In this document: piece by piece, positions 39,903-48,126 of the stretch
Position numbering within the stretch: position 1 is the first letter of the stretch
Layout: every line of letters starts with the position of its first letter
DNA from: Bordetella genomosp. 9
Lineage (GTDB): Bacteria; Pseudomonadota; Gammaproteobacteria; Burkholderiales; Burkholderiaceae_B
DNA: 64,000 nucleotides
Reading direction: 5' to 3'
Assembly: GCF_002261425.1 (NCBI RefSeq)
Contig: NZ_NEVJ01000001.1
Location: forward strand, 1,217,083 to 1,281,082
The notes under the pieces: model-generated
Seen by the model: the letters and a program-made list of their open reading frames with translations, nothing else
Databases searched by the model: none
Told to the model about the DNA's origin: nothing
Program-made: the position numbers and the translations under genes

Positions 39903-41300
39903 ATGAAGACCCGCACCGAAAAAGACACCTTCGGCCCCATCGATGTCCCGGCCGATCACCTGTGGGGCGCGCAGACGCAGCGGTCGCTGCAGTTCTTCGC
40001 CATCTCCACGGAAAAGATGCCGGTGCCCCTGGTCGACGCGATGGCCCGGCTGAAGAAGGCGGCGGCGCAGGTCAACGCCCAGCTCGGCGAACTGGATGGC
40101 GGCATCGCCGACGCCATCGTCAAGGCCGCCGACGAAGTCATCGCCGGCAAGTGGCCCGACGAGTTTCCCTTGTCGGTCTGGCAGACCGGCTCCGGCACGC
40201 AAAGCAATATGAACATGAACGAGGTGCTGGCCAATCGCGCCTCGGAAATCCTGGGCGGCGAGCGCGGCGAAGGCCGCAAGGTGCATCCCAATGATCACGT
40301 GAACCGCGGCCAGTCGTCCAACGACACCTTCCCCACGGCGATGCATGTGGCCGCGGCGGTGCAGGTCGAACAGCATCTGCTGCCGGCACTGAAGTCGCTG
40401 CGCGCGACGCTGGCGGAAAAGAGCGCCGCGTTCTACGACATCGTCAAGATCGGCCGTACCCACCTGCAGGACGCCACCCCATTGACGCTCGGCCAGGAAT
40501 TGTCCGGCCACGTCGCGCAACTGGACCTGTCCGAACAGCAGATACGCGCGGCGCTGCCCGGCCTGCACCAACTCGCCATCGGCGGTACGGCCGTGGGCAC
40601 CGGCTTGAACGCGCATCCCGAATTCAGCACGCGCGTATCGGCGCAGCTGGCGCACGATACCGGCGCGGCCTTCGTGTCGGCGCCCAACAAATTCCAGGCC
40701 CTGGCTTCGCATGAGGCCCTGCTGTTCATGCATGGCGCGCTGAAGACGCTGGCCGCCGGCATGATCAAGATCGCCAACGACGTGCGCTGGCTGGCCAGCG
40801 GCCCGCGTTCCGGCCTGGGCGAAATCAGCATTCCGGAGAACGAACCCGGCAGCTCCATCATGCCGGGCAAGGTCAACCCGACGCAGTGCGAAGCCGTCAC
40901 CATGCTGGGCGCGCAGGTGCTGGGCAACGACGTCGCCATCAATATCGGCGGCGCCAGCGGCAACTTCGAGCTGAACGTGTTCAAGCCCCTGCTGATACAC
41001 AACTTCCTGCAGTCGGTGCGCCTGCTGGCCGACGGCATGAACAGCTTCAACGAACACTGCGCCAAGGGCATCGAGCCCAATCACCAACGCATCGCCGAGC
41101 TGGTGGACCGTTCGCTGATGCTGGTGACCGCCCTGAACCCGCACATCGGCTACGACAAGGCCGCGCAGATCGCCAAGAAGGCGCACAAGGAAAACCTTTC
41201 CTTGAAGGAAGCGGCGCTGCAGCTGGGCCATGTGACCGAAGACCAGTTCCAGCAATGGGTGGTGCCGGGTGACATGACCAACGCCAGGCGCAAGCCGTAG
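39903..41300 (+). CDS. fumC: Fumarate hydratase, class II
   Basis: Oxygen-stable, iron-free fumarase (465 aa) of the TCA cycle. N-terminal [40 protein letters not shown], the [21 protein letters not shown] loop, the catalytic His segment [18 protein letters not shown] and the signature [15 protein letters not shown] are all present. It differs in family from the class I enzyme at 28.1-29.6 kb. GC-rich hairpins follow the gene. Confidence 0.98.
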   Translation: MKTRTEKDTFGPIDVPADHLWGAQTQRSLQFFAISTEKMPVPLVDAMARLKKAAAQVNAQLGELDGGIADAIVKAADEVIAGKWPDEFPLSVWQTGSGTQSNMNMNEVLANRASEILGGERGEGRKVHPNDHVNRGQSSNDTFPTAMHVAAAVQVEQHLLPALKSLRATLAEKSAAFYDIVKIGRTHLQDATPLTLGQELSGHVAQLDLSEQQIRAALPGLHQLAIGGTAVGTGLNAHPEFSTRVSAQLAHDTGAAFVSAPNKFQALASHEALLFMHGALKTLAAGMIKIANDVRWLASGPRSGLGEISIPENEPGSSIMPGKVNPTQCEAVTMLGAQVLGNDVAINIGGASGNFELNVFKPLLIHNFLQSVRLLADGMNSFNEHCAKGIEPNHQRIAELVDRSLMLVTALNPHIGYDKAAQIAKKAHKENLSLKEAALQLGHVTEDQFQQWVVPGDMTNARRKP

Positions 41301-41348
41301 GCGACGGTCCCTGGCCCTGCCGCGCGCGACGGCAAGGGCCGGACCGGT

Positions 41349-41380
41349 CCCCGCGGCCGCCTCGCCCGGCGGCTGCGGGG
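41349..41380 (+). terminator. Hairpin downstream of fumC
   Basis: CCCCGCGGCCGCC pairs with GGCGGCTGCGGGG with one mismatch and a six-base loop, 49 bases after the fumC stop. There is no long T-run, so it may be a weak or Rho-assisted terminator between fumC and the Bug receptor gene. Confidence 0.45.
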
Positions 41381-41524
41381 ATCGTTCCCACCTCATGTAA
41401 AAGAATGCTGCTATCCTGGCGAATGTGCAGGAAGGCGCGCCGGCCCAAGAAGCCCGGCGATGCGCTTCCGCAGTCAAATCAGCCCGCGAAGGGCGGGTTG
41501 AAGAACATACAGGAGATCTCTCAA

Positions 41525-42508
41525 ATGATGAAAATCCGCACGTTGGCCGTGGCAATCGCACTGGGCGCCGGGGCGCTGGCGTCTTCCGCCCAGGCCGCCG
41601 ATAAATTTCCCAGCCACGCCATACGCGTGATCGTCCCGTTCGCGCCGGGCGGCTCCACCGACATCATCGCGCGCCTGGTCACCCAGCGCATGAGCCAGGA
41701 GCTGGGCCAGCCCATGGTCGTGGAAAACAAGGGCGGCGCGGGCGGCGCCATCGGCGCGGCCGAAGCCGCCAAGGCCGCGCCCGATGGCTATACGCTGTCC
41801 ATCGCCACGGTGTCGACCATGGCCGTGAACCCGGCCTGCCGCCCCAACGACCTGCCTTACGACCCGATCAAGGATTTCCAGCCGGTCACCAACTTCGCCA
41901 ATACCGCCAACGTGGTGTCGGTGAATCCCAAGAAGATGCCCGTCAAGGATTTCAAGGAATTCCTGGATGTGCTGAAGAAGAACCCGGGCAAGTATTCCTA
42001 CGGCAGTTCGGGGACCTGCGGCGTGCTGCACCTGATGGGTGAGTCCTTCAAGCTGGCCACGGGCACGGACATCGTGCATGTGCCGTACAAGGGATCGGGC
42101 CCGGCGCTGGCCGACGCGGTTGGCGGCCAGATCGAGATCCTGTTCGACAACCTGCCGTCGTCCATGCCGCAGATCCAGGCCAAGGCCATCAACGCGATGG
42201 CAGTGGCGTGGCCCACGCGCATCAAGACCATGCCCGACGTTCCCACCTTCGCGGAAGTCGGTTTCCCCGCGGTGAACCAGCCGGTGTGGTACGGCCTGCT
42301 GGCGCCCGCCGGCACGCCGATGGCCATCGTCAACAAGCTGCGCGACGCTGCCGTGGTGGCGCTGAAGGATCCCAAGGTGATCAAGGCGCTGGACGAACAG
42401 GGTTCCGAGCCGTCCGGCAACACTCCCGAGGAATTCGCCAAGGAAATCAAGTCGCAGTACGACTGGGCGAAGGAAATCGTCAAGAAGCAGAACATCAAGC
42501 TGGAGTAA
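41525..42508 (+). CDS. Bug-family tripartite tricarboxylate transporter substrate-binding protein
   Basis: Periplasmic receptor (327 aa) with the signal peptide TLAVAIALGAGALASSAQAA and hallmarks HAIRVIVPFAPGGSTDIIARLV, VVENKGGAGGAIGAAEAAKA, PDGYTLSIA and HVPYKGSGPALADAVGGQIE. ATG 41525 follows AGGAG at nine bases; the open frame further left is not similar to the family. It is the third orphan Bug receptor in this window and is closed by an intrinsic terminator. Confidence 0.94.
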   Translation: MMKIRTLAVAIALGAGALASSAQAADKFPSHAIRVIVPFAPGGSTDIIARLVTQRMSQELGQPMVVENKGGAGGAIGAAEAAKAAPDGYTLSIATVSTMAVNPACRPNDLPYDPIKDFQPVTNFANTANVVSVNPKKMPVKDFKEFLDVLKKNPGKYSYGSSGTCGVLHLMGESFKLATGTDIVHVPYKGSGPALADAVGGQIEILFDNLPSSMPQIQAKAINAMAVAWPTRIKTMPDVPTFAEVGFPAVNQPVWYGLLAPAGTPMAIVNKLRDAAVVALKDPKVIKALDEQGSEPSGNTPEEFAKEIKSQYDWAKEIVKKQNIKLE

Positions 42509-42548
42509 TGGTCGCGATCGCCCGGCGCCGCCCGGGCGCGACGTGATG

Positions 42549-42580
42549 AAAAGCCAGGCATCGAGCCTGGCTTTTCTTTT
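42549..42580 (+). terminator. Intrinsic terminator after the Bug receptor gene
   Basis: AAAAGCCAGGC pairs with GCCTGGCTTTT across a five-base loop, followed by CTTTT. It is a classical rho-independent terminator between the receptor gene and the next rightward gene. Confidence 0.88.
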
Positions 42581-42595
42581 CTACAATGCGTCATC

Positions 42596-43084
42596 ATGAG
42601 CAAGACACGACACGTATCCGAGACGCCGGCGACGCAATTCCTGAAGCAGCACAAGGTCGCCTACACCGAGCACACCTATGACTACGTCGACCACGGCGGC
42701 GCGGGCGAGGCCGCGCGCCAGCTGCGCCTGGATCCGCACGCCGTCGTCAAGACCCTGGTGATGGAAGACGAAGCGGCGCGGCCATTGATCGTGTTGATGC
42801 ATGGCGATCGCGAAGTGTCGACGAAGAACCTGGCGCGCCAGGCCGGCTTGAAGAAAGTCGGCCCCTGCCAGCCGGACGTGGCGCAACGCCATTCCGGGTA
42901 CCAGGTGGGCGGCACGTCTCCGTTCGGGACGCGCAAGCGCATGCCGGTATGGGTGGAGGCCAGCGTGCTGGACTACCCGGCCATCTACGTCAATGGCGGG
43001 CGGCGGGGCTATCTGATCGGTATCGCGCCGGCGGTGCTGGTCGATCTGCTGGGCGCGCGCCCGGTGACGGTCGCGCTGGAATAG
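42596..43084 (+). CDS. ybaK: Cys-tRNA(Pro)/Cys-tRNA(Cys) deacylase, YbaK/EbsC family
   Basis: Aminoacyl-tRNA editing protein (162 aa) of the INS-like family that hydrolyses mischarged Cys-tRNA(Pro). Family marks are VKTLVMEDE, REVSTKNLARQAGLKKV, HSGYQVGGTSPFGTRKRMPVWVEASVLDYPAIYVNGGRRGYLIGI. The conserved lysine expected to help catalysis is in VVKTLV. It is a single-gene unit after the preceding terminator. Confidence 0.93.
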   Translation: MSKTRHVSETPATQFLKQHKVAYTEHTYDYVDHGGAGEAARQLRLDPHAVVKTLVMEDEAARPLIVLMHGDREVSTKNLARQAGLKKVGPCQPDVAQRHSGYQVGGTSPFGTRKRMPVWVEASVLDYPAIYVNGGRRGYLIGIAPAVLVDLLGARPVTVALE

Positions 43085-43093
43085 GCGCCGCCG

Positions 43094-44062
43094 TCAGGAT
43101 TCCTGCGCGTGCGCATGGCGGCGGCGGTACTCCGCCGGCGTGATTCCCACGTGCTTGCAGAACGCGCGGCGCAGCGTATCGGCATTGGCGAAGCCGCACT
43201 CCGCCGCGACCTGCTTGGGCATGCGGGTACCGGATTCCAGCATCGATCGGGCGGCCGCCACGCGTGCGGCTTCCACCCATGACGCCGGTGTGATGCCGGT
43301 TTCCGTGCGGAACAGCCGGGCAAAATGGCGCGGGCTCAATCCCGCGTGTTCCGCCAGGCTGGCGACGTCATGCCGCAGCCCGGGATGGGCGGCGACCCAG
43401 CGCTGTACTTCCTGCAGCACCGAGCGGCCCGCCGCATGCGTTTCGCCCTTGCGGCTGAACTGCAACTGGCCGCCCGGCCGCTTGAAGAACATCACCAGCT
43501 GGCTGGCCACCCGGCGCGCGATATCGCGGCCCAGGTCTTCTTCCACCAGCGCCAGGGCCAGGTCCAGGCCCGCCGTCACGCCGGCGGCGGTGCGCAGCTT
43601 GCCGTCGCGCACATAGAGCGCGTCCTCGTCGACGGTGACCGACGGATAGGCCTGCATCAACGTCTGCACCGCGGCCCAATGGGTGGTGATGCGGCGGCCC
43701 TCCAGCAGCCCGGCCGCGGCCAGCACGAAGGCGCCGGTGCACACCGAGCCGTAGCGGCGCGCCCGGCGCGCGCTGCCGCGCAGCCATTCGATGACATCCT
43801 TGCGCAAGGCCAACTGGTGCGCGTGCGGCGCGCCGGCCACCAGCAGCGTGTCGAAGCGCTCATCCGTCTGGCCGGCGACGAGGTCCGGCAGGACCCGCAC
43901 TCCGGAAGAGCTGCGCAGCGGTCCGCGCTCGTAGCCGACCACGTGCAGGTCGTAGCAATCCCGTCCGGCTTCCAGGTTCGCCTGGGCGAATACATCCAGG
44001 GGTCCCGAGACGTCCAGCAGCTGGACGCCGGGCAGGGCCAGGATGGCGATGGACTTGGCCAT
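43094..44062 (-). CDS. GlxA-type AraC-family transcriptional regulator
   Basis: Regulator (322 aa) with an N-terminal DJ-1/PfpI-like domain (IAILALPGVQLLDVSGPLDVFAQAN, YGSVCTGAFVLAAAGLL with the conserved Cys elbow, RITTHWA) and a C-terminal AraC double helix-turn-helix (VASLAEHAGLSPRHFARLFRTETGITPASWV and PKQVAAECGFANADTLRRAFCKHVGITPAEYR). Such proteins usually activate amine or quaternary-ammonium catabolism genes. It is divergent from the HD-domain gene (gap 124 bases), which may be its target. Confidence 0.93.
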   Translation of the reverse strand: MAKSIAILALPGVQLLDVSGPLDVFAQANLEAGRDCYDLHVVGYERGPLRSSSGVRVLPDLVAGQTDERFDTLLVAGAPHAHQLALRKDVIEWLRGSARRARRYGSVCTGAFVLAAAGLLEGRRITTHWAAVQTLMQAYPSVTVDEDALYVRDGKLRTAAGVTAGLDLALALVEEDLGRDIARRVASQLVMFFKRPGGQLQFSRKGETHAAGRSVLQEVQRWVAAHPGLRHDVASLAEHAGLSPRHFARLFRTETGITPASWVEAARVAAARSMLESGTRMPKQVAAECGFANADTLRRAFCKHVGITPAEYRRRHAHAQES

Positions 44063-44186
44063 TCCGTCGATTCTCCCGTCATGTCCCGATCACGCGCGAA
44101 ATGGCAGTATATGACGTAATCCGCCGATTGATGCCATGGCGCCGCGATTCCACAATGGCCGCACACACTCTTACGGAGCAGCAGCC

Positions 44187-44828
44187 ATGAGCCTGACCAT
44201 AGACGGCATCGCCATCCCCGACAGCCAGTTGGCGCGCGAGATCACCGAGTTGGTGCGCGACACCGAATCTTCCTTGTTATTCCATCATTCGAGCCGGGTG
44301 TACTACTTCGGCGCCCTGGCCGGCAAGCGCCGCGGCCTGGAATTCGATCCGGAACTGCTGTACGCCGGCGCCATGTTCCACGACATGGGGCTGACGCATC
44401 AGCACGCCAGCGATCATCTGCGTTTCGAGGTGGATGGCGCCAACGTCGCCCGCGACTTCCTGAAAAGCCACGGGATCGCGCCGGAAGAGATCGATCTGGT
44501 GTGGACGGCGATCGCATTGCACACGACGCCCGGCATCCCCGAACACATGCATCCCGTCGTCGCGTTGCTGACGGCGGGCGTGGAGATGGATGTCCTGGGG
44601 ATCGATTATTCCGGCTTCGCCGATGCCGACCGTGAAGCCGTGGTGCATGCGCATCCGCGCGGCGACCATTTCAAGGAAGGCATCATCCAGACCTTCTACG
44701 ATGGCATCAGGCACAAGCCGGACACCACCTTCGGCAACGTCAAGGCCGACGTCATCGCCGACAAGGAGCCGCACTTCCATCGCGGCAACTTCTGCAGTGT
44801 CATCCGCGATTCGGCCTGGCGTTCCTGA
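44187..44828 (+). CDS. HD-domain phosphohydrolase family protein
   Basis: Protein of 213 aa with an HD metal-binding domain: FHHSSRVYYFGAL, AMFHDMGL (the HD pair), AIALHTTPGI (a further His) and a late Asp in GVEMDVLGID. Metal-dependent hydrolases of this kind act on nucleotides or on cyanamide-like nitriles; the latter subfamily has a similar length, but I cannot assign it. GGAG lies upstream of ATG 44187. The neighbouring divergent GlxA-type regulator suggests inducible expression. Confidence 0.8.
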   Translation: MSLTIDGIAIPDSQLAREITELVRDTESSLLFHHSSRVYYFGALAGKRRGLEFDPELLYAGAMFHDMGLTHQHASDHLRFEVDGANVARDFLKSHGIAPEEIDLVWTAIALHTTPGIPEHMHPVVALLTAGVEMDVLGIDYSGFADADREAVVHAHPRGDHFKEGIIQTFYDGIRHKPDTTFGNVKADVIADKEPHFHRGNFCSVIRDSAWRS

Positions 44829-44874
44829 AGGGGACGCGAGGCCCGGCGCCGCGTGCACGGCGCCGGGGCGCGGT

Positions 44875-46041
44875 TTACATCATCGCGACTTCGTTCTGCA
44901 CGAACTTGCGGATGCGCACGGCATCGGCAATGCGCGAATACTTGCCTTGCGAGTCGAGCAGCACGATGGCCAGCTCGCGGCCCTGCATGTTGACCAGCAT
45001 CACCAGGCATTCGCCGGCTTCGTTGATGAAGCCCGTCTTCGATACCTTGATGTCCCAGTCCGCGCTGCGCACCAGCGCATTGGTATTGCGGAAGGTGCGC
45101 GTGTGGCCCTTGCCCATGTCCACGTCGTACTCGGTATCCGTGGTGTAGCGGTGGATCAGCGGCCGCTGCGCCGCCGCGCGCAGCAGGCGCGCCAGGTCGC
45201 GCGGCGACGAGACGTTTTCGCTGGACAGGCCCGTGGGCTCGACGAAGTGCGTGTCCATCATGCCCAGATCGCGCGCCTTGGCGTTCATGGCCCTGACGAA
45301 GGCCGGCATGCCGCCCGGGTAATAGCGGCCCAGGGCATGGGCGGCGCGGTTTTCCGAGGACATCAGGGCGACGTGCAGCATGTCGGCGCGCGTCAGGCGC
45401 GAACCGACGGGCAGGCGCGAAGCGGCGTGGCGCAGGCGGTCGATGTCGTCATCGGTGACCTCCAGCATCTCATCCATGGGCTGGTTGGCGTCCACCACCA
45501 CCAGCGCGGTCATGAGCTTGGAAATCGAGGCGATGGGCTTGATCGTGTCTTCGTTCTTGGAGAACAGCACGGTGGACGTGGCCAGGTCCTGCACGTAGGC
45601 GACGCTGGAGCGCAAGGCCGCGGCCTGGGCCGAGGTCGTGGCCGGCGGCGCGGCGGCGGTGACCTTGCTGCGCGTGGCGGTGCTCTTGTGGGCGACGACC
45701 TTGTTGCCGGATTTGGTGGTCGTATCCGCGACCACTTCCTTGCGCACGGTCGTGTTGGTCTTGCCGCCGGGCGTTTTCTTGGCGACGGTCGTGGTCTTGC
45801 TTTCCGTCTTCGCCACCGTCGTCTTGTTGCCGGTCTTGGCGGTGGTCGTGCTCTTGGTGACGGTGGTCGTGGTGGTCTGCTTGGCCTTGGCCTTGGCCTG
45901 GGCCGCCTTGCAGGCGGAGGACTTGGCGTTGACCTTGCAAGGATCAGCTGCCGCCCGGGCGCCGGGCGATAGGAACAGGGAGGCGGCAAGCAGGACCGGC
46001 GCGGTCGCTGTTACCACTGAACGTGTCGAAAATAGCGCCAT
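44875..46041 (-). CDS. pbpG: D-alanyl-D-alanine endopeptidase (PBP7/PbpG-like)
   Basis: S11-family penicillin-binding protein (388 aa) that hydrolyses peptidoglycan crosslinks in the periplasm. After a signal peptide (VVTATAPVLLAASLFLSPGARA) comes a Thr/Lys-rich low-complexity segment (about 35-135). The catalytic domain has SISKLMTA (SxxK), SSEN (SxN) and SKTGFINEAG (KTG). The strongly basic Thr/Lys segment is unusual and may bind anionic wall polymers. It is the last chromosomal gene before the tRNA/prophage boundary. Confidence 0.93.
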   Translation of the reverse strand: MALFSTRSVVTATAPVLLAASLFLSPGARAAADPCKVNAKSSACKAAQAKAKAKQTTTTTVTKSTTTAKTGNKTTVAKTESKTTTVAKKTPGGKTNTTVRKEVVADTTTKSGNKVVAHKSTATRSKVTAAAPPATTSAQAAALRSSVAYVQDLATSTVLFSKNEDTIKPIASISKLMTALVVVDANQPMDEMLEVTDDDIDRLRHAASRLPVGSRLTRADMLHVALMSSENRAAHALGRYYPGGMPAFVRAMNAKARDLGMMDTHFVEPTGLSSENVSSPRDLARLLRAAAQRPLIHRYTTDTEYDVDMGKGHTRTFRNTNALVRSADWDIKVSKTGFINEAGECLVMLVNMQGRELAIVLLDSQGKYSRIADAVRIRKFVQNEVAMM

Positions 46042-46235
46042 AGTTAGGACAGGTCCGAATGACTGGATCGACGCACCGTAATGGGGCGCGTCAGAAAGTT
46101 GAATCGAATTATAGGGTTAGCCTGAGAATTTAAACAATCTTTTTAAGCTTCCCGGCGATGATATCCGAGATTTCCGTCGGACGAACAGCCAGATGCTCAT
46201 CCTGGTGCACGGCGCGGCACGGAAGAGCAGGGTCT

Positions 46236-46259
46236 GGGCTGGGGGAGGGAAGAGGGGGG
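46236..46259 (+). other. G-quadruplex-type motif beside tRNA-Arg
   Basis: Four runs of three or more Gs (GGG CT GGGGG A GGG AAGA GGGGGG) lie on the plus strand, 36 bases beyond the 3' end of the tRNA-Arg gene, in the gap between it and pbpG. It fits the simple quadruplex pattern; folding is not shown. Confidence 0.4.
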
Positions 46260-46294
46260 CCGGCAGCGCGGGACGGCGCGCGAGCGGGGGGGGA

Positions 46295-46369
46295 TGGCCT
46301 CGCCGGGTGGAATCGAACCACCAATTGACCCTTAGGAGGGGCCGGTTATATCCATTTAACTACGGCGAG
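46295..46369 (-). tRNA. tRNA-Arg (anticodon CCT)
   Basis: A full cloverleaf is visible on the minus strand: acceptor CTCGCCG / CGGCGAG, D-arm GTTA-AATGGATA-TAAC, anticodon stem GGCCC/GGGTC around the loop CTCCTAA (anticodon CCT, reading AGG), T-arm GGTGG-TTCGATT-CCACC, discriminator G and an encoded CCA. It strongly resembles Escherichia coli tRNA-Arg(CCU). The phage-type integrase begins 170 bases from its 5' end, so this is the likely attachment locus. The prophage being on the 5' side is unusual. Confidence 0.96.
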
Positions 46370-46539
46370 ACGTGCTTTTTTGCGGGGATTGCGTAACCCC
46401 TGAAAAACACTGAATTTTTTAGCTAAGGCTTTGATTTCTCAGGGGAAGCGCTAGCCAAAACTATATCACGATTTATCACGCAATCTCATCTGATCTAATA
46501 TCCAGCTACTACAGAAACTACTACAGCAGGGACGGGATC
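46370..46539. other. Intergenic region between tRNA-Arg and integrase; possible attL/promoter
   Basis: This AT-rich 170-base stretch must hold the tRNA promoter (leftward) and the integrase promoter (rightward). It contains a 9-base direct repeat CTACTACAG at 46506-46514 and 46518-46526 (12-base period), a repeated ATCACG, and a loose dyad CCCCTGA/TCAGGGG (46397-46445). These could be integrase arm sites. No attachment core can be confirmed because the right end of the prophage is off-window. Confidence 0.35.
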
Positions 46540-47568
46540 ATGGCCGCGATTGTGAAGATCGGCGCCAAGTGGCGCGCTCAGGTACGCAAAGCCGGACGCA
46601 AGTCTATCAGCAGGACGTTCGACACCAAAATCGAGGCGCAACGCTGGGCGATGGAAATCGAGTGCAGCCCTGGCCAGGCGACCGACCTTACCGTGGCCGC
46701 TCTGATCCAGAAATACCGTGACCTGCGTCGGGACTCCGGCCGGCCGGTCAAAGACCAGTCCAACGAGGACTACATGCTTCGGCACCTGGCGGACGCGGAC
46801 CTCGGCCTGGGGCCGATCAAGATGGAACGCCTCGGCACGTCCGACCTGGTGGCCTGGTGTCAGCGACGCAAGAAAGATAACGTTGGGCCGTACACGATCA
46901 ACATGCACATGTCGAAGCTTGGAACCGCCATCAAGCATACGAAAAGTGTGCTCGGCCTGCGCCTGGGCGATCCCGTCGGCGATGCCCGTCCGACTCTGCA
47001 TCATTTCGGCCTCATTGGGCCGGGGAAGAAGCGCGACCGCCGGCCGACGGCCAAAGAGCTGGAGGCGCTCTTCACGTATTTCGCCGCTCATTTCCCTTAC
47101 ATGGTGGACGTGCTGACCGTCGCGCTGCACACGGGGCTGCGGCAGGGCGAGATATTTCGTATCCGATGGGCCGACCTCGATTCCAAGCGCCGCATCATCG
47201 TGGTGCGGGACCGCAAGCACCCAAAGCAGAAGATCGGCAACGACCAGGAGGTGCCGCTGCTGGGCGAGGCCTGGCCCGCCGTGGACCGTCAACCGAGGGA
47301 TACGGTCGACGGCCGCATATTTCCCTATCGGGCGCCGACTGTGAGCCAGCTATTCACAAGAACTTGCCGAGACCTGGGCATCCAGGACCTGCACTTTCAC
47401 GACATGCGCCACGAGGCAGTGAGCAGCTTGTTCGAGGCAGGGTGGCAGATCCCGGAGGTTGCCGCCGTGTCCGGACATAAGGACTGGCGGCAATTGAAGC
47501 GATACACGCAGATCGACCCGGCAGGGCTGCACAGCAAGGTGCTGCCGCTGCGCAAGGCTGCTGCCTAA
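46540..47568 (+). CDS. int: Phage tyrosine integrase
   Basis: Tyrosine recombinase (342 aa) expected to catalyse prophage integration and excision. An N-terminal arm-binding-like region (KIGAKWRAQVRKAGRKSISRTF) is followed by a core-binding SAM-like domain (about 60-145) and the catalytic domain. The catalytic residues are all visible: Arg in HTGLRQGE, His-x-x-Arg in HDMRHE, His in SGHKDW, and the nucleophile Tyr in LKRYTQ. It lies next to tRNA-Arg(CCT) and reads into the prophage. Its 3' end overlaps the convergent HTH gene. Confidence 0.96.
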   Translation: MAAIVKIGAKWRAQVRKAGRKSISRTFDTKIEAQRWAMEIECSPGQATDLTVAALIQKYRDLRRDSGRPVKDQSNEDYMLRHLADADLGLGPIKMERLGTSDLVAWCQRRKKDNVGPYTINMHMSKLGTAIKHTKSVLGLRLGDPVGDARPTLHHFGLIGPGKKRDRRPTAKELEALFTYFAAHFPYMVDVLTVALHTGLRQGEIFRIRWADLDSKRRIIVVRDRKHPKQKIGNDQEVPLLGEAWPAVDRQPRDTVDGRIFPYRAPTVSQLFTRTCRDLGIQDLHFHDMRHEAVSSLFEAGWQIPEVAAVSGHKDWRQLKRYTQIDPAGLHSKVLPLRKAAA

Positions 47569-47819
47569 TTGGCCTGTCGGGCGGCGTGGTACCGCTGGTC
47601 GAGGTACTCGCCCACGGCGCGGACATCGGCGAAGCGGTTGCGGCCTTCCTTGTACGTCGGGACTGGGCACTTGTCGTCGGATATTTGGTTGCGCAGCGTT
47701 CCCTCGGCGATTCCAAGTTCTATTGCCAGCTCTCCGAGAGTCAGGCGCATGCGGCCGTACCGCATGTATAGAAGCATCGAGGTGGACGCGCCCCCTGCAT
47801 TTCCGGTCTGAGACGTCAT
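47565..47819 (-). CDS. Small helix-turn-helix phage protein
   Basis: Protein of 84 aa with a predicted helix-turn-helix (MRLTLGELAIELGIAEGTLRNQISDDKCPVPTYKEGRNRF) followed by a short C-terminal helix (VRAVGEYLDQRYHAARQ). The layout suggests an AlpA/excisionase- or PrtN-like DNA-binding protein, and its location against the 3' end of int suits an excisionase. ATG 47819 has AAAGG six bases upstream; ATG 47831 (MKGRMTSQ) is an alternative. Function is inferred. Confidence 0.65.
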   Translation of the reverse strand: MTSQTGNAGGASTSMLLYMRYGRMRLTLGELAIELGIAEGTLRNQISDDKCPVPTYKEGRNRFADVRAVGEYLDQRYHAARQAN

Positions 47820-47856
47820 GCGGCCTTTCATATGAGATCCATCGCTGTGCGCATTT

Positions 47857-48126
47857 TTAATCGTCCACGTCTCCCGCGCAGGCCCGTTTGAAATCGAGCG
47901 CTGCCTGCGGGTTGTGGTTGGTACGGGTTGATCCAGGTGGGTCGAGAACGAGCGCCTCGGCTGGTGGCGGGCGGAATTCGTTGGGATGGGCGCGACTGGC
48001 AAGAGCCTCGGCCGTGATTTCGAGGCAACGGGCGAGCAGCGGGTTGCGCAGCGCGTCAGGAAGGGGCACGTGCAGGTTAGAAGCCGCGTAGGCGCGCTCG
48101 ATCTGCTGGGGCGTGGGCTTAGGCAT
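47857..48126 (-). CDS. Hypothetical phage protein, 89 aa
   Basis: Small protein starting MPKPTPQQIERAYAASNLHV and rich in Ala and Pro, with no motif I recognise. The start ATG shares its A with the stop codon of the primase gene (TGATG), and AAGGGAG lies just upstream, so it is translationally coupled to the replication gene and very probably real. It is in the early operon. Confidence 0.6.
   Translation of the reverse strand: MPKPTPQQIERAYAASNLHVPLPDALRNPLLARCLEITAEALASRAHPNEFRPPPAEALVLDPPGSTRTNHNPQAALDFKRACAGDVDD

Noticed and set aside
39627..41561. Minus-strand 644-codon open frame
   Set aside because: It mostly runs antisense to fumC, and its end lies out of frame in tsaE; no family features.
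46130..46324. Minus-strand 64-codon frame ending EISDIIAGKLKKIV
   Set aside because: The last 20 residues look protein-like, but the rest runs through the G-rich tract and part of the tRNA gene. No start or family supports a gene; at most it is a remnant.
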